From: Rheum nobile
Taxonomy: Eukaryota; Streptophyta; Magnoliopsida; Caryophyllales; Polygonaceae
Reading direction: 5' to 3'
Assembly: GCA_027886185.1 (NCBI GenBank)
Contig: WOAB01000127.1
Coordinates: 2,976,001-3,040,000 of the forward strand
DNA: 64,000 nt
Part shown: positions 34,282-45,714 of the stretch, one piece after another
Layout: every line of letters begins with the position of its first letter
How positions within the stretch are numbered: the stretch's first letter is position 1
The notes under the pieces: generated by a model
The model's input: the letters and a program-made list of their open reading frames with translations, nothing else
What the model was told of the DNA's origin: nothing
Database searches by the model: none
Position numbers and translations under genes: made by a program

Positions 34282-34421
34282 CTAGAATAACCTTTCCATC
34301 AATTTTATAGTATACAAGCCAAATATATATTTTCAGAGAACATAAACCATAGATTTAGATAAAGATAGTGAGAGAGGGATTTAGGGCGAGAGCAATAGAG
34401 ACAAAGAGACATAGATCTTAC

Positions 34422-34512
34422 CTTTCAAAGATCTGGATCTCAGAATCACCCTCACCTTCCAGATCTGATCACCATCTCTTGAGACATTTTGTAGTTTATC
34501 TTTTCCTTGCAT
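34422..34512 (-). pseudogene. Candidate first exon, unrecognised
   Basis: On the minus strand an ATG at 34510-34512 opens MQGKDKLQNVSRDGDQIWKV and ends at a donor (AAAG|GTAAGAT). It may belong to a chimeric minus-strand transcript running through the exons at 34200-34281 and the Sec23 pieces. Predicted splicing to the next exon goes out of frame. Confidence 0.35.
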
Positions 34513-34799
34513 GTCGACTTTGGACAACAATGGTAGTGGATCTTTTTTTAGAGTCTGAAACAGAGGAAGACAAACTCGATGTTGTTTAAGGTGATTTAGA
34601 GAAAGATGAAGAATAAAAATGGAGGTAGAGATTCTGTTGTTTGGAGACAAAGATGGTAAAGTTTGATGAAGAACAAGTAAAGAGAGAAAGGAAATGGAAA
34701 CGGCGAAAGAGGAAAGTGCTGAATGTGGTAGGTTTCCGTAAAAACGTGATATTTGTTTGTTACATGTGGCAGTGAACCGGGTCAATTAAATTGGCAGAC

Positions 34800-35030
34800 C
34801 TAATAGGCCAGATGAAGCCAGTCGGACAAGCCCAATAACGAAGCCGAAATAAAATGGGCTAATTTTATTTAATAAACTTTAAACCCATCAGTCAAATATG
34901 TTGTAATTGGGCTTTAAGCCCATTAACGAAACCGAAATAAAACGGACTAATTTTATTTAATAAACTTTAAACCCATCAGCCAAATATGTTGTAATTGGGC
35001 TTTAAGCCCATTAACGAAACCTAATTTCTA
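34800..35030. repeat. 88-bp tandem duplication with GGGCTTTAAGCCC motifs
   Basis: The block aattttatttaataaacttt...gggctttaagcccattaacg is repeated with a period of 88 bp (starts 34861 and 34949). Each copy holds the palindrome GGGCTTTAAGCCC. TGGGC-type sites like these are common in plant promoters of translation-related genes, so this could be captured promoter sequence. Confidence 0.7.
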
Positions 35031-35451
35031 TTAGTTTATTTAAAAAATAAAAGGATAATAAAAACAGAAAACGAAAAAGAAAGAAAAGAAACAAATCAGT
35101 AAAATCTCTTTTACCATTCACCTTCTTCAACACCCACCCAACTCACCCCGACCTCCTGTGTTTAAGCAGATCAGATTAAGACATGATTCATCAACATTCA
35201 AATCATTTTTTTTGTTTGGTTTGCTCGCACAAATACTTCCAGTTATGCACATATTTTCGAACCTCTAAAATTCGAACCCTAATAGAAACCCTAACTCAGA
35301 TTTCAGGATAAATTGAGAGTAACAAGAGCAAATTAGATGAATCAAATCCTAATTCTCCATAATTGCACCCAAATTCGCACAGAATACAAAACAAATTTGA
35401 GCAAAATCACACGAAGCCGAAGGGATATATAATATTTATAAAAGTTAAAGG

Positions 35452-35580
35452 CTTACCGTTCTGACGAAGACCCAAAAGAAGCCAACGGTGACTTGTCGCC
35501 GGAGATGCAGAGGCTTCCCACGAAGCCGAAGAGCACACCGAAGAGAATCCCATCGCTTGATTCTCAGAGCTCATCGGGGA
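35452..35580 (-). pseudogene. Candidate first exon with GT donor, unrecognised
   Basis: The minus strand reads MSSENQAMGFSSVCSSASWE, then ASASPATSHRWLLLGLRQN, ending at a donor (ACG|GTAAGCC). A pyrimidine-rich leader-like stretch lies upstream (35600-35904). It resembles a nuclear gene 5' end captured by the element. No continuation was found. Confidence 0.35.
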
Positions 35581-36411
35581 GGAGACGATTGTGGTAAGAG
35601 ATTAATCACTGGATCGGTTTGAGGAAGGAGGCAACTCGCCGGATTTACAGAGAAACCTCTATTTTCCGATGAGCTCTGAGAAGAAAACTCCGGCGTTCCG
35701 AGTCCGGTCTGGGGGAGGAGACGAGTGAAGTGAAGACGGGTTTAGTGAATCGATCCGGGCTCGCAGGAGGTGAGAGGGAGATTCAGATTGGTATCGTCGA
35801 CAGAGAATGACTGAGCATGGATCTATAAGAGGAGAATAAGGATGACAGAGAAAGAAAGTGTGAGAGCGTGAGAGAGAAGACGAAAATGGCAAATGGCTGA
35901 GCATAGGGTTTTCGCGTTAGGCAATTTAGGGTTTAGAAGCATCTGGATCTTGATGCTTCGTATTGGGCTTATTAGTCCATGAACGATACGAGCCCAAACC
36001 GGCCCAAATTACTAAAGTGGCAGCCGATCAACTGGGCCTATAATAAGCCCATAAAGTAAATCAAATTAGCTGCTACTATTACGACCCATCCACATAATAA
36101 TATTTACTCATAAATTTATTTAATATTAAAATTTATATTTTAAAATATTAAAATAATTTTTTAGTATTTACATATATTTTTCCTACTTTTTCATAAACAT
36201 ATTAAGTATTTACATATGTCTATATATTTGTATTATATTAAAAAATGATTAGTATGTACATTTAATTGAGGAGATTGAATTACAGATAACATCATAAAAG
36301 CGGCTATAGGTTAAACACGAGTGTATATAGTGCTCGGTAAAACCCTAACATAACAGAACAGTATTGGGCCTAAATCGACGGCCCAATAAGAGAATGCTGC
36401 ATAGCGTTTGC

Positions 36412-36513
36412 GCCAGGGGCGACTCCGCCCCCCGGACCCCCAGGCGAGGGGGCACTTCGTCCCCCTCGACCCCCAGACTCGCTGACCGGTCAACGAGACC
36501 CCCGTGCCAGCTC
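36412..36513. repeat. GC-rich islet with hairpin and TGACCGGTCA palindrome
   Basis: About 100 bp of extreme GC content sits in very AT-rich surroundings. It contains CGAGGGGG-cacttcgt-CCCCCTCG (36445-36468), repeated GACCCCC, and the palindrome TGACCGGTCA (36483-36492). No coding or RNA gene assignment. Confidence 0.8.
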
Positions 36514-37141
36514 TGTGAAGTGTGATAATTCAAGCATACTCAACAGGGTGATTTGGCCCATAAGTCCATTTAGTAGTTATAAATTTATATTATATTTTTA
36601 TGATAGTCAAATAAAATAACTTTTTTTAATTGTTTGATTTTTTTGATTACTTATATTAAGTAGTTCCATATGTTCATTTATTTTTATATTATTAGGAAAA
36701 ATTAGTAGTATGTAGATTTATTTATTTATATTTAAGATCTTACAGGGTGATTTTGTAATGGACGGATTAAATCGGCATAATAGAGCCTTGAGATTGGTTG
36801 TTATTAGAGAGAAACGACAACAGACAAATTCAAATCGATAAGGTCAATAGATCGCATTCAATAATCGTTTTAGTAGTATTGATGTAAGGAGTGTGGCTAT
36901 CACTGTTTCAAAGACTACTTAACCAGTTTTTATTATTAATAAAGTTATGGAGAGTTTTGTCTCTCTTTATATAATGTAATGTTTTATATCTTGAATATTT
37001 TTAGTCGATTAGTCATTTTTTATATAAGAATTTATCTACTTCTATAATAGTCATTAATTATATTTGTATATCAATAAAATATATTATTTTTATAAATAAA
37101 AAAATATACAAATCTCGTGCAAGGCACGAGTACTACACTAG

Positions 37142-38205
37142 TTCATAACTATATGTGTATAAGGAGTTATGAAACCCATGAGTAGTAGTTAAAAATCTTA
37201 TGTTGTGCACTGTATCATGATATTTTTGTTAGAATTTTATAAGATCTTTAAGATGGTGAAAATTTAGATAACAATGATTGAGGGTGGTATGCTGAATCCT
37301 GAAATGTCATGACTTGCATGAATTTCTAGGTATTAGTCAGAACTCGAAATGATATGAAACTTGCTACATTAGAAATTTAATGAAGTTAAGTTTATGATAA
37401 AATTATTTATGTAATTTTTTGCATGTCGTTATGCATTTGTTTGTGAATTTGTAAGAAAACTGCAACATTAGGGAACTTAAGATCTTAGCTTATTTTTAAG
37501 TTGTTGATTGGTTGTCCCTGTTTGGGTTTACTAAGTATTTTGGGGGATTAATTGTGTGATTGGTTTCTATTCATTAGCTTCCTAATGTTGTTTGTGCTTA
37601 CTACTTTTCTTTTGGTGTTGGATATTCGCCTTCAAGGTAAGTTATTCTAGACTTACTTAGCTTTCGGTTCTTATATGCGCTAGACTTGTAGACGGGGCAT
37701 GTGGGGCCGTATTTTGCGAGACGACCCTAAATGTTAAGTTGCGCTTTGAAATTATTTTATGATTGTTTTCAATTTGGTTTCCACCGGTATGGTTATGGGC
37801 ATGTGGTAAGTCGTTGAGGAAGTGACCTCCGGGTATAACCATACGACGAGGTGGGGCCCCTTCTCGAAATGTTAAATGTTTTGGCAAGTGCTCTAGTAGA
37901 GACTTAGCCAGAGTTGGAAGTGGGATGTTTAGAAATGGATAACGAGTAGAGTTGCGCGTTGACCGTTGTACATGGATTGAGGCCGGAAGATGCCAAGGTT
38001 GGTGATTGATTCAAATTATGAAATGGTTGTTGAATGATCTGACTTATGATGTAATTATGGATCGAGTTGTGTTATGATATGATTGGTGATTGATTGGAGA
38101 TGTGATATGATTGTTGAGGGATTCAAGATAATATATACTTGTGAACTTTTATATTATTAATGTTCATCTTTATTACCACAATTCAATTATTGAATATATT
38201 GATAG
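37142..38205. other. Noncoding flank, possibly old LTR sequence
   Basis: There is no long open frame. The stretch around 37660-37990 (GC-richer, with ggtgtggggcc and ggtataaccat phrases) has the texture of a plant gypsy LTR, but no TG/CA ends could be set. The copia element is inserted at its right end. Confidence 0.3.
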
Positions 38206-38542
38206 TGTTATGAACATGTTGTTATGAACATGCATGTTATGTTACATATGTATAATTAAGTATTAACACAAGTGTTGTATAAGTTTGACACTTTAGGTAG
38301 ATTATTGAACATAAATAGTAATGGTGAATTATTCACCTTCTTTACCTTGATATTAGTCAAGAATTATATGCTATCATTGACCTATAAATAGAGGCCTTAA
38401 CCATTGTGAAAGATGCACCAAAAAAGATCAAGAATACCTCTCTAAAGTTCTTGATCTCTCTCCCTCTCTTCTAATACTTAAAGTTGCTTTAAGTGTTTCT
38501 TTATAAAGGTTTAAGTGATCTTGCCTTAATCACTTTATAACA
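38206..38542 (+). repeat. 5' LTR of copia element
   Basis: It starts TGTTATGAAC and ends TTATAACA. It contains a TATA box (CTATAAATAG, 38382-38391) and CT-rich sequence downstream. The next bases, cgttatcagcacgag, form the putative primer-binding site, which is not the common methionine-tRNA type but is seen in many plant copia elements. Confidence 0.95.
38382..38391 (+). promoter_or_regulatory. TATA box in copia LTR
   Basis: CTATAAATAG is conserved in both LTRs (also at 44993-45002) about 177 bp from the LTR start, fitting a U3 core promoter. Confidence 0.65.
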
Positions 38543-39411
38543 CGTTATCAGCACGAGTCTCTAAATACCACTTGAGCTTCGGGAATCATCAAGGTACATA
38601 TCTCTACCATTACATTAGTTTAATCATACAAGAAGATTAAAACAAAATCGATTTGAGAAGTATGCTCTGTAGTTGCCCAAATCGGGATCTTCTACATCAG
38701 AAACTTGATTTGTCTTCCTAGATCTAAAAACGTTTTTATCAAAATGAAAACATAATATCTAGATTCATACAAGGTACAAACAAAATATTAGATTTGCTTA
38801 CCTCTTTTGATCTCTAGTCTCGAACTCTCTTCATTAAATCCTTGATTTTACCACTTGAAACGTAAGTAAGTTTTTGCAAATAAGATGATGAGAATGATAT
38901 TGATAATCATGATAAGAACAAGGTAAATGAAAAGCTTGATTAAGAACCGATCATTACTAGCTCTAAGGCGGCGAAAAATCTAATCGTCGGCCATGGAAAT
39001 GGTTGAAAGAAAATGGAAGGGGAGATCGAAAATGGAGACGATAAGGAGAAGATAAGACCGGTGAAAAAGGGTAACAATGGGTGACTATAAATAAAAGAGG
39101 GTAAAAGAAAACGATCGGTTTTAAATTGTTCCCGCCAAAATTATCTTCGTATGATTTCTTACTTGCATTATGTCTATACAGTATGATCACTATTCTATTT
39201 CACGCCTTCTGATTGCATACTATATGCATTCTTTATATAAAGTCTATGTACATGCTATCTACATACCTATGGTGATATGAAAGTATAATATGACATGACT
39301 TTAACAATTATTCGGCCGTATCGTTTCATACATGACCTATAGATCATACATGCATAATGTTGAACATGCTAATTAATTTATATTATACAACTCCTTATTT
39401 GTAGTAACTAA
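38543..39411 (+). other. Copia leader region
   Basis: Noncoding DNA between the 5' LTR and gag, beginning with the putative primer-binding site. At 870 bp it is long for a copia leader. No conserved frame. Confidence 0.6.
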
Positions 39412-40452
39412 ATGTCAAGCATCACAAAGAGGGAATTTGACATCCTTGAGCTATCATGCCAGAAATACCTCGAATGGAGGGTTGATGCCTTAGCTCACCT
39501 CAAGGCAAATGTCCTTGAGGGAATGATTGTGGAAAATAGTAATACCACGCCCCAGGATAAGGCGAAAGCCATTGTGTTCCTCCGCCACCACATACATGAA
39601 AGTCTCAAAACTGAGTACTTGTTTGTGGAAGATCCAAGAGAATTGTGGGAGAGCTTGAATGAACGTTATGGACATCAAAATGAGGTTCTGTTCCCACAAG
39701 CACTGTACGAATGGAACAATCTAAGGCTCTAGGACTTTAAGTCCATATCTGAGTACAATAGTGCTATACACAGGATCACATCTCAGTTGAGACTATGTGG
39801 TAATGTGATAACCCAACAAGAAATGTTGGAGAGAACTTTTTCCACTATGCATTCCTCTAATGTTGTGTTACAACAACAATATAGAGAGAGAGGCTTCAAG
39901 AGATACTCTGACTTATTGAAAGTCTTGCTGATTGCTGAAAAGAATAATGATCTCTTGATGAAAACCCACAATCTAAGGCCTACTGGCTCCACATCAATTC
40001 CAGAAGCAAATGTTGTGGATAAAAGGTTCCCAAATGGGGATGAAAACGAATATGGACAACAGTCACGACGCGATAATGGTCATGGTCGTGACCGTGGAGG
40101 CCATGGTGGTCGTGGTGGCTATGGTCGTGGTCAAGGCCACAACAAGGGCCATATTAATTATCGTGGTAATTATGGCCACCAGGGGAATTGCAAACAAAAG
40201 GTCCAGAAGGGTCAAACAAGACCCTCCCATAAATCGAAATCCATTTGCTACAGATGTGGCATGACTGGTCACTGGTCAAGGGTATGCCGTGTAGCTTCAC
40301 ACTTAGTGAAGCTATACCAAAATGAGAAAAATAAAGAAAAGGCTACCGAGACCAATCATAATGAAGGTGTGACTAATTCACACGTGACCAGTCTAGATGT
40401 CGAAAATTTCCTCAATTTTGATAATTATGATAACTTTGTCTTAGAGGCTTAA
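39412..40452 (+). pseudogene. copia gag with zinc knuckle, one nonsense codon
   Basis: A 346-residue Gag starts MSSITKREFDILELSCQKYL. The copia gag core (KAKAIVFLRHHI, LWESLNERYG, FKRYSDLLKVLLIAEKN) is followed by a basic Gly/Arg/His-rich stretch and the CCHC knuckle CYRCGMTGHWSRVC near residue 282. TAG at 39730-39732 replaces a probable CAG, with the frame intact on both sides. Gag ends at a stop near 40450 and pol starts about 590 bp later. The two are therefore separate frames, even after discounting the nested element. Confidence 0.93.
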
Positions 40453-40586
40453 ATGAAAATAATGACCTCTAAATATCTATGTTATTTTGTTGTTGTATAA
40501 CGTTATGTTGTCTTCTATTTTCTTGCACTCTGTTTTCTCATTCTCTAGTAAGAATATTGTGTAATATAACTATCCATGTGTAATAT

Positions 40587-40990
40587 ATATGAAGTAGTTC
40601 ATCCGGTCCGATGGACCGGATTTTTTCAAAAATCTGGACCGGAGACCGGACCGGACCTATTCGGTCCGGTCCGGTCCAGAACCAGTTAGACCGGATTTTG
40701 TTTTTTTATTTAAAATAATTAAATTCTTATTTAAAATCTACAAAAAATATCTAAAAAACATATATACTCTTAACTTATTAAATTAAAAAAAATATCTATA
40801 AAAAATACATATAAATCTCCCAAAAAACATATAAAAACATATAAATTAAAAAAAATCCGGTCTATCGGTCCGGACCGGATTTTTTCCGGGTTTGGACCGG
40901 ACCGGAACCGGATTAAGGGAATTACCTGGACCGGAGACCGGACCGTATTTTCACCGGTCCGGTCCTCTTTTGAACACCCCTAATATGAAG
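40587..40990 (-). mobile_element. Small non-autonomous hAT element (MITE), copy 2, inside copia
   Basis: The 388-bp element 40595-40982 is flanked by ATATGAAG on both sides (40587-40594 and 40983-40990). It is the reverse complement of copy 1 at 21304-21725, with the same CCGGACCGG subterminal repeats and AT-rich middle. The right end is intact (TGAACACCCCTA). The left TIR has lost about 5 bp (TAG-TTCATCC), which would impair further movement. Confidence 0.95.
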
Positions 40991-41041
40991 TTTTCCTTAC
41001 TAATGTCTTGATTCATCCTTTCTCCCTTTTATCTAGAAAAG

Positions 41042-44000
41042 ATGAACTCACCTGAAGTGAAACTTGATGGAAAGGAGCAATGTCTTTTAGATAGTGCGAC
41101 AACACACACCATTTTGAGAAACAAAGAGTTCATTTCTCATTTGAAAGCCTATGAAGGCAATGTCACTACAATATCGGGTGTGTCTAAACTCATTGAAGGC
41201 TCCGGAAGAGCTATTGTTCTACTCCCAAGAGGAACAAAATTAGTAATAAATGATGCACTATATTCGAGTAAATCTTGAAGGAATTTATTGAGTTTTAAAG
41301 ATGTGCGTCATAATGAGTTTCATATGGAAACCATGAATGAAAATGTGAGAGAATATTTGTGCATCATAAAATATGAATCTGGCCGAAAACAGATCCTTGA
41401 AAAGATGCCAGGACAAACCTCCGGATTATATCATATATATATTTATCCGTTTGAGGTCAATGCAGCGATACGTAAAAGGTCATATGACCAAACTGTATTC
41501 ACATTATGGCATGACCGTTTGGGTCACCCTGGATCAGTAATGATGCACAAAATCATAAAGAGTTCACTTGGACATCCATTGAAGAACATTAAGGTTCTAT
41601 CGTCCAGTGATTTTAATTGCACTGCTTGCTTACTTGGGAATCTAATTATAAGGCCTTTAAAAGGCAAAATTGAAAGCGAAATGCCTGCATTCTTGGAAAG
41701 AATCCAAGGAGATATATGTGGACCAATTGCTCCACCATGTGGACCATTTTGATATTTTATAGTGCTAATTGATGCATCCACACGTTGGTCACATGTAAGT
41801 CTATTATCGACTAGAAATGCGGCATTTGCTAAACTCCTTGCTCAAATAATCCGATTAAGGGCGCAGTTCCTGGATTATGCCATAAAGAAAATTCGGCTTG
41901 ATAATGCAGGAGAATTTACATCCCAAACCTTCAATGATTTTTGTATGTCGATTGGGATTGATGTAGAGCATCCAGTGGCTCATGTTCACACACATAATGG
42001 TCTTGCTATAACATTGATAAAGCGATTACAATTAATTGCTAGACCATTGTTAATGAAATCCAGATTACCACCATCAGCGTGGGGACATGCTATATTGCAT
42101 GCTGCAGCCTTGGTTCGGTTGAGACCAAGTGTAAACCATGAACATTCCCCATTGCAATTAGTATATGGTAAGGAGCTGAACATTTCGCATCTAAAAGTAT
42201 TTGGATGTGTTGTTTATGTTCCTATTGCTCCATCTCAACGTACAAAGATGGGTCCACAAAGAAGATTGGGAATTTATGTTGGTTTTGAATCCCCGTCAAT
42301 TATTAAATATCTCGAACCAGCAACTGATGATTTGTTTACATCAAGATTTGTTGATTGTCATTTTAACGAAAGTACATTCCCTAACTTAGGGGGAGAAAAG
42401 AAAAAGGTGGATCCATGTATGAAAGAGGTTACATGGAATGCAACTGCATTATCTCACCTTGATCCAAGAACAAAAATGTGTGAACAAGAAGTTCAACGGA
42501 TCATTCATTTGCAGAATGTTGCAAATCAGTTACCCGATGCATTCATCGATACAAAGAATGTAACTAAGTCACATATACCTGCAACAAATGCTCCTACAAG
42601 GATTGAAATACCCGTTGGACAGCCAGAAGCGTCCATTGTAAATAAGTCTACAACACGCCGGAAGCGTGGTAGACTACTAGGTTCAAAGAACTTGAAACCA
42701 AGGAAGCCAAAGAACAAAAAAAGTATGGCAGAAGATGTCACAATTGCCCTGGAGAGCAATGATAAAGGCAAAGAGATTGAAAATGAAAACATCTCAAAGG
42801 AAAATGATATCTTGGATGAAGATCGAGGTATCGATAATTTTGAGATTTCCATAAATTATGTATACACGGGTATATAATGGAATAAAAATGATATCATTGT
42901 TGATGATATATTTGCCTACTCAGTGGCTATAAATATTGTGGCTGAGGATGATGACATTGAGCCAAAATCAGTTGATGAATGTCGTCGAAGGAAAGATTGG
43001 CGAAGATGGAAAGAGGCCATTCAGGCAGAATTAAAATCGCTTGAAAAGCGAGAAGTCTTTGGACCTGTAGTCCATACACCAAAGGGTGTAAAACCAGCCG
43101 GTTACAAATGGGTATTCGTCCGAAAACAAAATGAGAAAAACGTAATTGTGAGATATAAGGCTAGACTTGTAGCCCAATGTTTTTCTCAAATCCCTGGAAT
43201 TGATTATGAAGAAACATACTCTCCAGTAGTCGATGCAACTACGTTGAGGTTTCTAATTGGCATGACTGTGTTTGAAAAACTACAGATGCGCCTTATGGAT
43301 GTCGTGACTGCATACTTATATGGGTCACTTGATACAAACATCTACATGAGAGTCCTAGAAGGACTAAAACTGCCTGAGTCCAACAACTCTGAACCTCGAG
43401 AAATATTTTCTATAAAACTGAGGAGGTCATTGTATGGATTGAAACAATCAGGATGGATGTGGTACAACCGTCTCAGTGAATATCTTATGAAAGAGGGATA
43501 TAAGAATAATGCCACATGTCCATGTGTTTTCATCAAGCGATCCAAGAGTGGATTTGCTATTATTGCAGTCTATGTAGACGATTTGAACATCGTCAGAACT
43601 TTCCATGAACTTCAAGAGACTGCGAAATATTTGATGAAAGAATTCGAGATGTAAGATCTTGGTAAAACTAAGTTTTGTCTTGGCTTACAAATTAAGCACC
43701 TTAAGGATGGAATTTTTATCCATCAGTCTAATTATACTGAGAAAATATTGAAAAGGTTTAATATGGACAATGCTCATCCTTTAAGCTCTCCCATGGAAGT
43801 TCGATCCCTCAATGTAGAAAAGGATCAATTTCGCTCTCGAGAAGAGGACAAAGATGTTCTTGGTCCAGAAGTACCATATCTAAGTGCAATAGGTGCTATT
43901 ATGTATTTAACTAACAATACAAGACCAAACATTGCTTTTGTTGTGAATCTATTGTCCAGGTTTAGTTTTGCGCCTACAAGGAGGCATTGGAACGGGATCA

Positions 44001-44560
44001 AACATATATTATGCTATCTCCGCGGCACACATGATCTTCGGTTATTCTATTGTAACCAAAGAGACGCTACCTTGGTCGAATATGCAGATGCAGGGTACTT
44101 ATCAGACCCACATAAAGCCAAGTCACAAAATGGCTATGTGTTCACATATGGAGGCACAACTGTTTCATGGAGATCAACAAAGCAAACTGTGACTGCCACA
44201 TCATCAAATCAAGCAGAGTTGATTGCTTTATATGAAGCAAGAAAAGAATGTGTGGCACTACGAGCAATGATCAAATTCATCCAGAAAGAATGTGGAATGA
44301 GGCCTATCACTAACGACCCAACATTGTTGTATGAAGACAACTCAGCATGTGTTACTCAGATGAAGAAAGGCTACATCAACGGAGACCGCACAAAACATAT
44401 ATTGCCTAAATTCTTCTCTACTCATGAACTGGAAGAAGCTGGAGAAGTTGATATCCAACAAATCCGGTCGAACGACAACTTGGCAGATATGTTCACAAAG
44501 TCATTGGCTCCTAAGAAATTTGCAGAGCTGGTGTCCAAGATTGGAATGTGCAGACTCTGA
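41042..44560 (+). pseudogene. copia pol polyprotein (protease, integrase, RT, RNase H)
   Basis: One continuous frame of 1173 codons has four stops and no frameshift. Protease: LLDSATTHTIL. Integrase: WHDRLGHPG and CTAC zinc-binding region, then DICGPI and RLDNAGEF. The third acidic residue is lost, with Ile (ATA at 42008-42010) where HTHNGLAE is normal. Reverse transcriptase: YKARLVAQCF, VVTAYLYGSL and an intact YVDD. RNase H: YADAGYLSD, NQAELIAL, YEDNSACV. Stops are at 41276 (TGA), 41750 (TGA), 42875 (TAA) and 43652 (TAA); the first three fit single C-to-T changes. Confidence 0.96.
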
Positions 44561-44571
44561 GACATACAGTG

Positions 44572-44767
44572 ATCAACGGCGTGGAGCACCATACGCGCTC
44601 CACTCTTTTTCCCTTCGATCAAGCTTTTATCCTACTGGGTTTTGCCTGACAAGGTTTTTAATGAGGCAGCATCAACGGCGTATAATGGAATTCATAGTTG
44701 CACTATTTTTCCCTTCGATCAGGTTTTTTATCCCACCGGGTTTTTCCTGATAAAGTTTTTAACGAGG
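44572..44767 (+). repeat. Duplicated 3' UTR block in copia element
   Basis: Two copies of about 97 bp each read CAACGGCGT, then TTTTTCCCTTCGATCA, then CCGGGTTTTTCCTGA and TTTTTAA.GAGG. Repeats of this block just before the polypurine tract are a known trait of many plant copia elements. Confidence 0.8.
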
Positions 44768-44819
44768 TAATGTACATCCATATCCCACAACGGTTCGAAG
44801 GTGAATATTCAAGGGGGAG

Positions 44820-45153
44820 TGTTATGAACATGTTATGAACATGCATGTTATGTTACACATGTGTAATTAAGTATGAACACACATGTTGTATAAGTTTGAC
44901 ACTTTAGGTAGATTATTGAAGGTAAATAGTAATGGTGAATTATTCACCTTCTTTACATTGATATTAGTCAAGAATTATATGCTACCATTGACCTATAAAT
45001 AGAGGCATTAACCATTGTGAAAGATGCACTAAAAAAGAGCAATAATACCTCTCTAGAGTTCTTGATCTCTCTCCCTCTCTTCTAATACTTAAAGTTGCTT
45101 TAAGTGTTTCTTTATAAAGGTTTAAGTGATCTTGCCTTAATCACTTTATAACA
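44820..45153 (+). repeat. 3' LTR of copia element
   Basis: It matches the 5' LTR almost throughout (334 against 337 bp), with TG/CA ends, directly after the purine tract, and is followed by the TSD GATAG. Confidence 0.95.
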
Positions 45154-45680
45154 GATAGCTTGATTACCCACTACTACTAAAGTTATATATATATTTATAT
45201 AGATATCCCATATTTCGGTTTTGCTTTGCATGCTTTCTTTTGGTTGTTTGGTTCATATCGGAATAGCTAGCTAATGTGATAATTGTTGAGGTTTTTAGGT
45301 AATGTTTCTGGTGTGTTTGATGAGCCGGGGGGGGGGGGGGGGGGGGGGGGGGCTTTCCAAATGATGGTGGCCAACCTCAAAATGAAGTGCCTTAGGATGG
45401 GTTGCTCGGTTTGTTTGAGCTTGTTAGAGTTTATTTGGTTGTCCAGGAACCTTCCATTTGTCCTAGGAATATTTGATAAATAATCATAGTTTCAGGCTTC
45501 CACATCGCTTCCCTGTTACACTCTGGTTATTGCATACATGTTGGTTTTCATTGACAATATTTAATAAATATAAGTTGGATAGTTTTTATTATTTTCTCAT
45601 TGTGCCTTTGTTGGAAGGTCTCATTTAGTGAAATCTGTTGTTAGGCTAGGTCTAGTAGACCCATGTGTTGTCCATTATCA
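45154..45680. other. Noncoding flank with a 26-G run
   Basis: DNA right of the copia element. A homopolymer of 26 G lies at 45327-45352. The frame through it (45283-45483) owes its length to poly-Gly and does not look like a gene. Confidence 0.5.
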
Positions 45681-45714
45681 TGTAACGCCCCGGGTTTCTA
45701 GACGGGGTGTTACA
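45681..45714. repeat. Palindrome of LTR-end type
   Basis: TGTAACGCCCCGGG and GACGGGGTGTTACA face each other across a few bases. These match the inverted ends of plant gypsy LTRs such as the one at 2944-5321, so it could be an LTR reduced to its two ends. Confidence 0.6.

Larger units (their letters stand above)
29710..37141 (+). mobile_element. Proposed 7.4-kb Helitron carrying captured exons
   Basis: The 5' end TCTACTATATAATAACTAA at 29710 is preceded by A. The 3' end is a perfect hairpin CTCGTGC-AAG-GCACGAG (37114-37130), seven nucleotides, CTAG (37138-37141), then T. Both termini match plant Helitrons and the A/T flanks fit the insertion site. No Rep/helicase was seen. The interior carries minus-strand exons of a Sec23-like gene and other exon-like pieces with intact splice signals, which is typical of gene-capturing non-autonomous Helitrons. 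Confidence 0.6.
38206..45153 (+). mobile_element. Complete Ty1/copia retrotransposon, TSD GATAG
   Basis: Two LTRs (38206-38542 and 44820-45153) enclose gag and pol. The element is flanked by GATAG at 38201-38205 and 45154-45158, a 5-bp TSD proving this is one insertion. A polypurine tract (aagggggag) precedes the 3' LTR. The LTRs differ by roughly 14 substitutions and a 3-bp indel by eye, about 4 percent. The order protease, integrase, reverse transcriptase, RNase H is copia. Five premature stops and a nested hAT element make it inactive. Confidence 0.97.

Noticed and set aside
40010..40272. Frames overlapping copia gag (plus and minus)
   Set aside because: Shadows of the Gly/Arg/His-rich gag segment.
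45283..45483. Glycine-rich protein frame
   Set aside because: The frame owes its length to a 26-G homopolymer.
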